From the NCBI GenBank assembly GCA_030386875.1, contig CM059562.1, positions 64,602,201 to 64,666,200 of the forward strand: a DNA stretch of 64,000 nt, in the 5' to 3' direction. Under the pieces are notes generated by a model. That model had not been told where the DNA came from. It saw nothing but the letters and a program-made list of their open reading frames with translations, and did no database searches. The translations under genes were made by a program, and so were the position numbers. The stretch is from Morinoia aosen (taxonomy: Eukaryota; Arthropoda; Malacostraca; Amphipoda; Talitridae). Below are positions 50,941 to 60,897 of the stretch, one piece after another (the first letter of the stretch is position 1; the number at the start of each line of letters is the position of its first letter).

Positions 50941-53900
50941 CAGAAGCCGCAGTTGAAGTAGCGAAGTAGCGACACAGAAGCCGCCGTCGAAGTAGCGACA
51001 CAGAAGCCGCAGTTGAAGTAGCGATGCGGAAGCCGCACTTGAAGTAGCGATGCGGAAGCCGCAGTTGAAGTAGCGATGCGGAAGCCGCAGTTGAAATAGC
51101 GACGCGGAAGCCGCAGTCGAAGTAGCGACGCAGATGCCGCAGTCGAAGTAGCGACGCAGATGCCGCAGTAGGATTAGCGACGCAGAAGCCGCAGTTGAAG
51201 TAGCGATGCAGAAACGCAGGAGAGGCAGCGACAAATAAGCCGCAATTGAAATAGCGACACAGAAGCCGCAGATAAAGAAGCGAAGTAGCGACACAGAAGC
51301 CGCAGTTGAAGAGAAGTAGCAACACAAAAGCCGCAAATGAAAAAAAGTAGCGATGCAAAAGCCGCAAATGAAAAAAAAGTAGCGATGCAAAAGCCGCAAA
51401 TGAAAAAAAAGTAGCGATGCAAAAGCCGCAGTTGAAGTAGAAGTAGCAACACAGAAGCAGCAGTAGAAGTAGCGCCACAGAAGCCGCAGTAGAAGTAGCG
51501 ACACAGAAGGCACAGTTCAAGTAGCGAAGCAGAAGCCGCAGTTGAAGAGAAGTAGCGACGCCGAAGTCGCAGTTGAAGTAGCGACACAGAAGCCGCAGTT
51601 GATGTAGCGACACAGAAGCCGCAGTTGATGTTGCGACACAGAAGCCGCAGTTGATGTAGCGACACAGAACGCAGTTGAAGAAGCGAAGTAGCGACGCAGA
51701 AGCCGAAGTTGAAGTAGCGACACAGAACGCAGTTGAAGAAGCGAAGTATCGACGCAGAAGCCGCAGTTGAAGAAGCAACACAGAAGCCGCAGTTGAAGTA
51801 GCAACACAGAAGCCGCAGTTGAAGTAGCAACACAGTAGCCGCAGTAGAAGTAGCGAAGTAGCGACACGGATGCCGCAGTGTAAGTAGCGAAGTAGCGACG
51901 CAGAAGCCGCAGTAGAAATAGCGACGCAGAAGCCGCAGTAGAAGTAGCGACGCAGAAGCCACAGTAGAAGTAACGACGCAGAAGCCGCAGTCGAAGTAGC
52001 GACGCAGAAGCCGCAGTTAAAGTAGCGACGCAGAAGCCGCAGTTAAAGTAGCGACGCAGAAGCCGCAGTTAAAGTAGCGACGCAGAAGCCGCAGGTAAAG
52101 TAGCGACGCAGAAGCCGCAGTAGAAGTAGCGAAGCAGAAGCCGCAGTGAAAGTAGCGACACAGAAGCCGCAGTAGAAGTAGCGAAGCAGAAGCCGCAGTG
52201 AAAGTAGCGAAGCAGAAGCCGCAGTGAAAGTAGCGACGCAGAAACCGCTGCAAAAGGAGCGACTCAGAAGCCGCAGTTGAGGTGGCGACGCAGAACCCGC
52301 AGTTAGAGTAGCGAAGCAGAAGCCGCAGTTGGAGAAGCGAAATAGCAACACAGAAGCCGCAGTTGAAGAGGAAAAGTAGCGACGCAGAAGCCGCAGTTGA
52401 AGTAGCGAAGTAGAAACACAGAAGCCGCAGTAGAAGTAGTGACACAGAAGCCGCAGTAGAAGTAGTGACACAGAAGCCGCAGTAGAAGTAGCAACACAGA
52501 AGCCGCAGTTGAAGTAGCGAAGCAGAAGCCGCAGTTGAAGTAGCGAAGCAGAAGCCGCAGTTGAAGTAGCGAAGCAGAATCCGCAGTTGAAGTAGCGATG
52601 TAGCGACGCAGTTGAAGTAGCGATGTAGCGACGCAGAAGCCGCAGTAGAAGTAGCGACACAGAAGCCGCAGGAGAAGTAGCGACACAGAAGCCGCAGAAG
52701 TAGTGACACAGAAGCCGCAGGAGAAGTAGCGACACAGAAGCCGCAGGAGAAGTAGCGACACAGAAGCCGCAGAAGTAGCGACACAGAAGCCGCAGGAGAA
52801 GTAGCGACACAGAAGCCGCAGGAGAAGTAGCGACACAGAAGCCGCAGGAGAAGTAGCGACACAGAAGCCGCAGAAGTAGCGACACAGAAGCCGCAGGAGA
52901 AGTAGCGACACAGAAGCCGCAGGAGAAGTAGCGACACAGAAGCCGCAGGAGAAGTAGCAACACAGAAGCCGCAGTAGAAATAGCGACGCAGAAGCCGCAG
53001 TAGAAGTAGCGGCGCAGACGCCGCAGATGACGTAGCGACGCAGAAGCCGCAGATGAAGTAGCGACGCAGAAGCCGCAGTTTAAGTAGCGACGCAGAAGCC
53101 GCAATTCAAGTAGCGACGCAGAAGCCGCAGTAGAAGTAGCGACGCAGAAGCCGCAGTGAAAGTAGCGACGCAGAAACCGCTGTGAAAGTAGCGACGCAGA
53201 AACCGCTGTAAAGTAGCGAATCAGAAGCCGCAGTGGAGGTGGCGACGCAAAAGCCGCAGTTGAAGGAGCGACACAGAAGCCGCAGTTGAAGTAGCGACAC
53301 AGAAGCCGCAGTTGAAGTAGCGACACAGAAGCCGCAGTTGAAGTAGCGACGCAGAAGCCGCAGTTGAAGTAGCGACACAGAAGCCGCAGTTGAAGTAGCG
53401 ATGTAGCGACGCAGTTGAAGTATCGATGTAGCGACGCAGAAGCCGCAGTAGAAGTAGCGACACAGAAGCCGCAGGAGAAGTAGCGACACAGAAGCCGCAG
53501 AAGTAGTGACACAGAAGCCGAAGGAGAAGTAGCGACACAGAAGCCGCAGGAGAAGTAGCGACACAGAAGCCGCAGGAGAAGTAGCGACACAGAAGCCGCA
53601 GAAGTAGCGACACAGAAGCCGCAGGAGAAGTAGCGACACAGAAGCCGCAGGAGAAGTAGCGACACAGAAGCCGCAGAAGTAGCGACACAGAAGCCGCAGG
53701 AGAAGTAGCGACACAGAAGCCGCAGGAGAAGTAGCGACACAGAAGCCGCAGGAGAAGTAGCGACACAGAAGCCGCAGGAGAAGTAGCGACACAGAAGCCG
53801 CAGGAGAAGTAGCGACACAGAAGCCGCAGTAGAAATAGCGACGCAGAAGCCGCAGTAGAAGTAGCGGCGCAGACGCCGCAGATGAAGTAGCGACGCAGAA

Positions 53901-54419
53901 GCCGCAGATGAAGTAGCGACGCAGAAGCCGCAGTTTAAGTAGCGACGCAGAAGCCGCAGTTCAAGTAGCGACGCAGAAGCCGCAGTAGAAGTAGCGACGC
54001 AGAAGCCGCAGTGAAAGTAGCGACGCAGAAACCGCTGTGAAAGTAGCGACGCAGAAACCGCTGTAAAAGTAGCGACGCAGAAACCGCTGTAAAAGTAGCG
54101 ACTCAGAAGCCGCAGTGGAGGTGGCGACGCAGAAGCCGCAGTTGAAGGAGCGACACAGAAGCCGCAGTTGAAGTAGCGACACAGAAGCCGCAGTTGAAGT
54201 AGCGACACAGAAGCCGCAGTTGAAGTAGCGACGCAGAAGCCGCAGTTGAAGTAGCGACGCAGAAGCCGCAGTTGAAGTAGCGACGCAGAAGCCGCAGTTG
54301 AAGTAGCGACGCAGAAGCCGAAGTTTAAGTAGCGACACAGAACGCAGTTGAAGAAGCGAAGTAGCGACACAGAAGCCGCAGTTGAAATGAAGTAGCGACG
54401 CAGAAGCCGCAGTTGAAGT
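50941..54419. repeat. Mixed satellite modules left of the LTR element
   Basis: This stretch contains A-rich variants (aaatgaaaaaaaag, about 51325-51410) related to the domain A marker. It also has two copies of a module of about 0.8 kb marked by gcgatgtagcgacgcag (52595 and 53398), followed by runs of aggagaag monomers and then by cagacgccgcagatgaag-type monomers (about 53015 and 53870). A third copy of this module lies beyond the retrotransposon at 62243. The LTR element therefore split a locally coherent stretch of array. Confidence 0.75.
54416..54419. repeat. Target-site duplication, left copy (aagt)
   Basis: The four bases aagt precede the left LTR and recur directly after the right LTR (61876-61879). 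BEL/Pao integrations typically give 4-6 bp duplications. Because aagt is part of the monomer, a chance match of one base cannot be excluded. Confidence 0.65.
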
Positions 54420-55397
54420 TGTGAGGTTTAAGGAGAAAGTAAACACACAATCCGCAAGAATAACTCTTTTCGTTAAATCAGAAAGGAAACGTTATCCTGC
54501 GTAGTTAATACAAAGTGGCGTCCCCTTGTAATTGCGGAGAAACGCCCGATTACGTTAAAACGTAAAGAAACTTGTTGAACAAGAAGCATCGCTGTACTCC
54601 AAGAAACGTCGAAGTTTTTACGAAAGTAGAAAAGATACTTCAACGCGTAGCCGAAAGCTGAAACAAAAGAAAACTTGCTCAGTGAGCTAATTCTTCCGGC
54701 TATCAACCTATTTGTACAATGTAAGCACAGTGTTTCAGGGTCTCTACACGCACTAGTCAGTCACAAACCTGGCCTAATTTACAGGTGACAATGAACAAAT
54801 TAGCGGATGGACGCACAATAACGAAAAGGTTGCCGTCGTTCCAGAAGCGTCATTTGCGGCAGAATAAAACCAGAGCCTGGTTGACATACGGAGTCCCGGT
54901 GCGGTAGTTTTCTACGGAACAAAGAATTCGGCGTTATAAAGAGCTTCCGAAATTACGGTGTAAAGCATTAATGTCACAAGTTTAATAGAGAGCCTAGTCA
55001 GCACGGTATTTACCTTCGAATTTAATGGATGCGAAGATAATTCCAGTGTAGGAAGAGGAAATCAGTAGAAGGGAGGCCTGCCAGTGTCTACAGCAATAAA
55101 GTAATAAGCAAAGAAACAAGACGTAATTTAGGTTAGTATGTTAGACTAAAAGTTAATCAAAGATCTAAACTGACAGACCTAGAAGTTCAAACGTGCTTGA
55201 AGGGTAAACGTAACATAAGGAAATGGAAGGGTTTGTACAAATTAATAAGTAGGTAAGTAGAAAGAGGTGTCCTGGATACAGAACCGCCCAGGAGCTCCGG
55301 TCCACGTGAAGTGTGTAATGCGTCTGATAGCTTAAGGCAAATCTCACGCCTCTACGCCTTCCGCTGACTCGTTAAGGCTCTAATGAAATTCGTCACA
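54420..55397 (-). repeat. 3' LTR of the BEL/Pao element
   Basis: 978 bp. On the minus strand it begins TGTGA and ends TCACA, a 5-bp terminal inversion. It differs from the other LTR at only three places: 54899 (g; a at 61377), 54936 (a; c at 61414) and 55118 (a; t at 61596). The short open frames inside (54473-54706 and 55165-55347) have exact partners in the other LTR and are not genes. Confidence 0.95.
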
Positions 55398-55424
55398 TAC
55401 TCCGCCGGCGAGGAAGTGCAATTT

Positions 55425-58400
55425 TCAATTGCACATAGCAATTTTGCGCCTAGCCTCCATAGCAGCAGAGCGCAAAGGCCTTTTTTGAGTTTCTTCAGAA
55501 GAAGCCTCATCTTCCGCCAGCGGCTCGACCCAATGCAGCGATAGCTCCAACGGGTAGAGGAGAGAAATTGCGTACGTGCCCTCTGTACGGTCAGGACGAA
55601 GTAGCTGCACGGTACGAACCTTGCCGTCCGAACCCTTGTTGAGGTTCAGAACTCTCCCGATCTGCCAAAATGGACGAGATTTAACAGGAGAGGCAATGAG
55701 CACGACATCGCCTATTTTAATTTTGTTAACCCAAGCGTCCTCATAGAGGTCGCGGCTGGATTCTCTTAAAGAAAGGAGGTAACTTTCATACCACTGATTT
55801 CTAAAGTACGAAAACAAATCCTCTCTTCTATTCAGACCATCTATTAATGCCTTTCGAGTGGGCTGCTCCCACTTATAAGCATCAACATTTTCTAGCACTA
55901 AATTTGCACCAGTTTCAAGTTTTAGAAATTGATTAGGAGTTAAAATTTCCGCATCTACATCTGATGCGTCTCTATATGTTAGAGGTCTTGAATTAACTGA
56001 ATTTTTAATATCAGACAGCAAGGTCAAAAACTGGAAATATTCCAGTTTCTGGCGCCCTACAGTCTTATAAAGACAAGACTTAATAGTTTTGATCATCCGC
56101 TCCCAACTGGATCCAAACCATGCCGAGTATAGCGGTATTCTAATAAATTTAACATTGTTTTTCAAGAGAAATTGTTGCAGTTCATCGTCTAGACTAGATT
56201 TACTCAAGAGATCAGCACCCTGAATGAATGACGGCGCGTTGTCGCTATACAAGGCTCTTGGAATACGATAGAGATTGCAAAAGCGAACAAATGCTAGTAA
56301 GAAATCGCCTGTTGTCATCCCCGGCAACAACTCGAGGTGAACCGCTCGTATATTCAAACATGTAAATATTAAAATGTACATCTTAATAACTCTGTCACCA
56401 TATTTAATGTGAAAGTGACCCGTAAAGTCAACTCCAGTGTTAGCAAATGGCTTAAGATAATTAACCCTGTCAAAATGATAATCTGTCTGCCTCGGGTATC
56501 TGAAAGACAGCGCGTTATACTTTCTACACGTGACGCAGTTAGACAGCACGCGTCTTACCACCGCTCTGCCGTGGGGTATCCACACCCCTGCGTTGCGGAG
56601 ATGGTTGAGAGTTGACGTGGTTCCCAGATGCAGGCATCTAAAATGACTGTCCCAAACGATCAGTGTAGTCAGGTTACTGAATTTTGGTACCAAGATGGGA
56701 TTTCGCACATCATAAGAAAGCTGAAGACAACGATTGAGGCGCCCTCTGCATCGCAACAAACCGTTATCATCCAGGAATAAGTTCAAATTTTTAACAAGAA
56801 CGGGTGGATCACTTTTGTCTTTTCCAGCTAAAAATTCTAGTTCCCTACCAAATATCTGGCTTTGCTCATGCTTAAACCAGTAGAGCTTAGCCTTTCTGAA
56901 GCAGTCTGCGGAAGAAAGTTTTTCCTTTCTCAACAAGGCAATGAATCTGAACAGCAATGCCGTTACTCTGAACAACTTTTGCAAATTAGAATAATTTTCG
57001 ATATTGATTACAGGTAGCGTTTGGACTACATTCAAGCCGGCGTTAACGACAGCAGACGCAGGTAATGATCCTTGCGTCCCTCGGGGCCAAGAGGCTAGTG
57101 GCTCCACAATAAATTTAGGGCCGTGCTTCCAGGTTTCTAATTTCAGTAGGAATTGTTGAGTCGTAAGGCCGTGCGTGACTGAATCTGCTACATTATGCTC
57201 TGTAGGGACATATCTAAATTCGCAGTCTATATGAAAAAATTTCTTGATTTTAGCTCTGGCGTTCTGAATGTCCCTTACTCTATTTTGAGCGAAGACATTT
57301 TTCGTCTTAACCCTGCCAGACAATATCCACGACAAAACTACTTGAGCATCTACACAGAATTTAATCTCTGAAACCATTGAATCTAAGCCCCTCAAAATAG
57401 CATCCAAACATTTGAATGCCAAAAATACTGCAAGCAGTTCAAGCGTAGGCAATGATCTAGCCTTCAGAGGTGCTATTTTACTCTTTGAAAATAGTAAATT
57501 GGAAGTTTTGTTCGAAACAAAGTAAGCTGAAAATCCGTAGAGCTCCTTTGATGCGTCCGTAAAAATTACCAAAGATCCTTTCGAAGCAGAAACCTTTCGT
57601 GGGAATTCAATTTTAGGAAGTTCCTGTAAATCCCTCTGCAAGGACTTCCAAGAACTCAACAACTCGTCAGGCAATTTTTCGTCCCACCCCTTCCCACACA
57701 AATGAATGCTGCGAAGCAACAGTTTGCCTCGAATGGTCACAGGTAGGTAAAACCCGAGAGGGTCGAATTCTTTAGAAATCGAGGATAGTACCTGGCGTCG
57801 CGTCTCGTCGCCGGAGAGGGGACTCGCCTCTTGCTGAATGCGGAAGGAGTCTCCGACCAGGCTGTAGCTGTAGCCTAACACCTTTTCCCGCTCCTGGCTG
57901 CGAATAGAGCTACGCTCGTCCGCAACAAACTTCTCCTGTAAAACGAGGTTGTTAGAAAACCAACTCCGTAAGTCAAATCCGCCTTCCTGCATACGATCGC
58001 ACGCAGTCTGGTAACAGCTAAGCAGATCATCAACGGAATTACCGGAGATGAATAGATTATCTACGTAGAGATTATGGCGTAAGGAATTTGTACAGAAGTC
58101 GTCAGGGTAATTATTCAAATGTTTCAAGATAACATAGCTTAATATAAACGGAGAAGCTGCCAGGCCAAACACAATAGTGTTGTACCTAAACGCGCGCAAT
58201 TCCCCATCTGCATTCTGCCACAACACGCTAAATTTGTTCTTGTCCTCTTCTTTATTAAGCCTCAACTGGTGAAATGCCCGTCTAACATCTGCGCTAAGCA
58301 AGTTGTCATTAAGCCTAATCTTCACCAACAAGGTCAAGAGATTCTGCAGAAGATCCACGCCAGGATAGACTGCTTCGTTAAGAGAAGGGCTGTTTCCCGT

Positions 58401-59840
58401 TTTGCAGCTACAGTTTAGAACAATTCTTACAGGCGTGGTAGCCAACGGGTCGCTCCTAACAACAGGGCGATGAGGTATCCATACGTGATTCTCTATATCT
58501 ATTTCCGTCAAATTAACCTCTTCCAAAATTCCCTCGCGCAATTGACCCTCAAATATATTTTCATATTCCTGAAAAAGATTTTGCTCCTTTAACCTGTGAA
58601 CAACTCTCTCAAGTACTGCACGAGCCAGGAAGAAATTAGATGGCACTTCCTGAATTTTGTCAGGATGCCACGGAATGTCCACATGGTAATGACCATCTCT
58701 AAAATTGATGGAATCTGAGAATTTGTCCACTAATTCTTCACACAACCCTGTAACAGAGTCATCTTTTATGCCTAGTAATTCTAAATTGAACAATCTCTCC
58801 AAATTTCCTTCAATGTCGGAATCGGGCAGAAGGTTATGAATCAAGTCACAATGCGTACCAACGGGGCTTAAAGCAAAGTTTATAGCAGATTCATCTACCT
58901 CGTCACGAGGCAAGCTAGCATACATGTCACGAGTTTGCTCTGAGCTCAAAAAGTTAGTGATATTCCCTACTGGGATTAAGCCGCCTACATAACTGAAAGC
59001 TGCGCCATTCAAACATTTTACCAACCTAAATTCTTTGAAGTATTCAATTGCGTCCACACCTAATAACCCTTCTAAGGGACTAGGCCCGTCCTTCTCGAAA
59101 GCGCTATCCGCCAATTTGAAATGGTTCTTTAAGTTACAAACTGCGTCTGTAAGACCGCAGACATTCAACTCTAAATTGAAGTTATCATCCACTAGGAATG
59201 GGAGCTGAAATTTACCCAAGCCGTCATGCAAGTCGATGCAAAGACTAACCTCAGAAAACGCACGATGCTTGCTACCCAGGAAAGTATTTATTTTGAACAC
59301 ATTTTTAATATCTAGACTAGGAAAATCTAGCCTATCTAACACTTTACTTTGAATGTATGACCTCTGGCTGCCCGTGTCAATGAGGCAACGGAAAGAAGTC
59401 CTTTTACCACCCCTCGATACATCTAATGTAATTGTAGGTAACAACCATTCACTAGACGCATCCCCAGAGCTATTCAGACAAATGTTGCTGTTCAAATTGC
59501 GAGCTTTAAACCGTGAACAGAGAGCTGAAATGTGATCGGTTTTGTTACAAAATTTGCAAGCGTAATGCAGATTGGCAACACAAGTTTCTCTATTGTGACC
59601 AGAGCTACTACATTTATCACATAGCTTTAAATCCGCACAACGCCTCATTCTCTGGTCATGTGAACTGTATTTAACACAGTGCAACATTGAGTGGCTATTT
59701 GAGGAGCAAAACTTACAAGTACGCCTCCACTCTGCCGCTGCTGCAGAATTCTGAAACACTGCTCTAGCCTGAACATTTGCCGCCTTTCCGGCATAGGGAA
59801 GGTTTTCTTTGTCACGAGGCTTCATTTCGAAGTTGCGCAC
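55425..59840 (-). CDS. BEL/Pao Pol polyprotein (zinc knuckles, protease, RT, RNase H, integrase)
   Basis: Full-length Pol that copies the element RNA into DNA and inserts it. Residue numbers are from base 59840. Three CX2CX4HX4C knuckles lie at 42-55, 74-87 and 95-108. The aspartic protease has DTG at 155-157. The RT has Asp518 in the SADVRRAF motif and YVDN at 592-595, where YVDD is the usual form. RNase H has Asp762, Glu801 and Asp831. The integrase zinc site is His1066, His1071, Cys1102 and Cys1105, and its catalytic triad is Asp1138, Asp1200 and Glu1247. A DUF5641-type C-terminal domain follows at about 1345-1440. No internal stop or gap is visible. The frame has no proper start: base 59840 begins a GTG, the first ATG is at 59825, and the frame is open only from 59858. 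Translation must therefore come from gag by a frame change, or the two were once one ORF. Pol lies in the +1 frame relative to gag, with a 47-nt overlap. Confidence 0.93.
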   Translation of the reverse strand: MRNFEMKPRDKENLPYAGKAANVQARAVFQNSAAAAEWRRTCKFCSSNSHSMLHCVKYSSHDQRMRRCADLKLCDKCSSSGHNRETCVANLHYACKFCNKTDHISALCSRFKARNLNSNICLNSSGDASSEWLLPTITLDVSRGGKRTSFRCLIDTGSQRSYIQSKVLDRLDFPSLDIKNVFKINTFLGSKHRAFSEVSLCIDLHDGLGKFQLPFLVDDNFNLELNVCGLTDAVCNLKNHFKLADSAFEKDGPSPLEGLLGVDAIEYFKEFRLVKCLNGAAFSYVGGLIPVGNITNFLSSEQTRDMYASLPRDEVDESAINFALSPVGTHCDLIHNLLPDSDIEGNLERLFNLELLGIKDDSVTGLCEELVDKFSDSINFRDGHYHVDIPWHPDKIQEVPSNFFLARAVLERVVHRLKEQNLFQEYENIFEGQLREGILEEVNLTEIDIENHVWIPHRPVVRSDPLATTPVRIVLNCSCKTGNSPSLNEAVYPGVDLLQNLLTLLVKIRLNDNLLSADVRRAFHQLRLNKEEDKNKFSVLWQNADGELRAFRYNTIVFGLAASPFILSYVILKHLNNYPDDFCTNSLRHNLYVDNLFISGNSVDDLLSCYQTACDRMQEGGFDLRSWFSNNLVLQEKFVADERSSIRSQEREKVLGYSYSLVGDSFRIQQEASPLSGDETRRQVLSSISKEFDPLGFYLPVTIRGKLLLRSIHLCGKGWDEKLPDELLSSWKSLQRDLQELPKIEFPRKVSASKGSLVIFTDASKELYGFSAYFVSNKTSNLLFSKSKIAPLKARSLPTLELLAVFLAFKCLDAILRGLDSMVSEIKFCVDAQVVLSWILSGRVKTKNVFAQNRVRDIQNARAKIKKFFHIDCEFRYVPTEHNVADSVTHGLTTQQFLLKLETWKHGPKFIVEPLASWPRGTQGSLPASAVVNAGLNVVQTLPVINIENYSNLQKLFRVTALLFRFIALLRKEKLSSADCFRKAKLYWFKHEQSQIFGRELEFLAGKDKSDPPVLVKNLNLFLDDNGLLRCRGRLNRCLQLSYDVRNPILVPKFSNLTTLIVWDSHFRCLHLGTTSTLNHLRNAGVWIPHGRAVVRRVLSNCVTCRKYNALSFRYPRQTDYHFDRVNYLKPFANTGVDFTGHFHIKYGDRVIKMYILIFTCLNIRAVHLELLPGMTTGDFLLAFVRFCNLYRIPRALYSDNAPSFIQGADLLSKSSLDDELQQFLLKNNVKFIRIPLYSAWFGSSWERMIKTIKSCLYKTVGRQKLEYFQFLTLLSDIKNSVNSRPLTYRDASDVDAEILTPNQFLKLETGANLVLENVDAYKWEQPTRKALIDGLNRREDLFSYFRNQWYESYLLSLRESSRDLYEDAWVNKIKIGDVVLIASPVKSRPFWQIGRVLNLNKGSDGKVRTVQLLRPDRTEGTYAISLLYPLELSLHWVEPLAEDEASSEETQKRPLRSAAMEARRKIAMCN

Positions 59841-60783
59841 AGGCCTCGTTTTTTTTGTTCAAAGTACGTGCAACTTCCACATAATTGTCGTAAATTTCAA
59901 CTAAAGTAGGATAGTCATTATGGACTTTGTGCGACAATTCATGACGGAAAGGAGAAGGCAGGTTTGAAAACACAATATGACTTATAAATTTCAGACTTGA
60001 TTCGTCTTTTAACAGATCAACCGAATATTGCTTCAGGTCACTCAGCACACATTTAACTTCGTTAATATAAATTTTAGTTTTTTGAAATGTGGGGTCAAAT
60101 TCAGGTTTCAAATTAGTTAATTTTTTAAACAAGTCATCAATGAGCGCGGGTTTGTTTAAAAATTCCCTTTCCAAAATAGTCAGGGCAACATCGTAATTTT
60201 CGTCAGAAACTTTAAGATGAGCAAGAGTTTTGAGCGCATAGCCCCTGAGATAAGATTTAAGGTAAGACATTTTAGTGGAGGCAGTTAAATTAGTGCGGTT
60301 ACCTACCGCGTTATTGAATGCATTCAAGAAAGTAAAGTATTCCGAAGAGTCGGAACCTTCCCCACTAAAATTAGGGCACTGCAAAACTGGTAATTTACCA
60401 TCAAACCCCACTGTTGACGGTGGTGACTTAGCTGACGTACTCAAATTCTCAAGCTCTTTAATTCGAGTCTTTAGTGTTAGCACATAATTTGATTGATTCT
60501 GCAACTCCTTATCGACTCTCTCTACGCTCTCACTATCTACTTTATTTATTAATTTGTTAAGAATCTTATCATTTAATTCATCAATTTGAGACGCATACTC
60601 ACGCACCGTGGAAATACACACTTCTAGCTGCTCGCCGCTTAGCTGTCCGGGTTCGCCCTGAAGGGCGAGAGTCACCTTACGTTTAATTACGGTACGGCGC
60701 TTACTCAGCTGCGCCACTTCTCCCTTATCAAGGGAGGAAAGCTCCTCGCTCAAAACCTCGCTGTCCATATCGAGCCCAGCCAT
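59812..60783 (-). CDS. BEL/Pao Gag-like protein with DUF1759 (323 aa)
   Basis: Gag is the structural protein that packages the element RNA. The ORF is open from 60879, but the first ATG is at 60783, in a good context (A at -3, G at +4), giving 323 residues. Residues about 60-115 are Glu/Lys/Leu-rich and probably helical. Residues about 131-280 (from LPVLQCPNFSGEG through a YLRGYALKTLAHL-like segment) fit DUF1759, the capsid-like region of BEL/Pao elements. There are no zinc knuckles here; they lie at the N-terminus of the following pol frame, as in single-ORF BEL/Pao elements. Gag ends at TGA (59812-59814), 47 nt inside the pol open frame, just after an A8 run (59849-59856). Loss of one base of that run would place gag and pol in one continuous frame, so the stop may be a recent indel or homopolymer error. 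Confidence 0.85.
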   Translation of the reverse strand: MAGLDMDSEVLSEELSSLDKGEVAQLSKRRTVIKRKVTLALQGEPGQLSGEQLEVCISTVREYASQIDELNDKILNKLINKVDSESVERVDKELQNQSNYVLTLKTRIKELENLSTSAKSPPSTVGFDGKLPVLQCPNFSGEGSDSSEYFTFLNAFNNAVGNRTNLTASTKMSYLKSYLRGYALKTLAHLKVSDENYDVALTILEREFLNKPALIDDLFKKLTNLKPEFDPTFQKTKIYINEVKCVLSDLKQYSVDLLKDESSLKFISHIVFSNLPSPFRHELSHKVHNDYPTLVEIYDNYVEVARTLNKKNEACAQLRNEAS

Positions 60784-60897
60784 TATGCAACCCAAACAGG
60801 ACAGAATTAGAGGAACACGAAATAGCGATAGTAGGCACAACTGAAAGCAACCGACAGTACCGAGAGACCACTGAAACAATTAAATTCGAAGAAAGTT

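Larger units (their letters stand above)
27348..54419. repeat. 26-bp satellite array, segment 2
   Basis: Continuation of the same head-to-tail array between the two transposable elements. In about 27.4-31 kb and in its duplicates, many monomers carry cacggaagcc instead of cacagaagcc. Runs of identical monomers occur, for example about 27780-28000. From 29 to 51 kb the array is built of kilobase duplications (4163, 10558, 6395 and about 4363 bp offsets), and from 51 to 54.4 kb of mixed modules of about 0.8 kb. The segment ends at the LTR boundary 54419/54420. The long minus-strand open frames here (up to 1339 codons, 37329-41348) have a 26-residue period created by three monomers and are not considered genes. 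Confidence 0.97.

Noticed and set aside
54473..55347. Two small ORFs (77 and 60 codons) in the LTR, duplicated at 60951-61825
   Set aside because: They lie inside both LTRs, have no recognisable domain, and are duplicated only because the LTRs are.
59849..59858. Programmed -1 frameshift at a slippery A AAA AAC in the gag frame
   Set aside because: The heptamer is present in frame, but the -1 frame ends at a stop after about nine codons; pol lies in the +1 frame.
60784..60879. Gag start at 60879 with a hydrophobic N-terminus
   Set aside because: That start would be TTG. The first ATG is at 60783 in good context, so the hydrophobic stretch is leader sequence.
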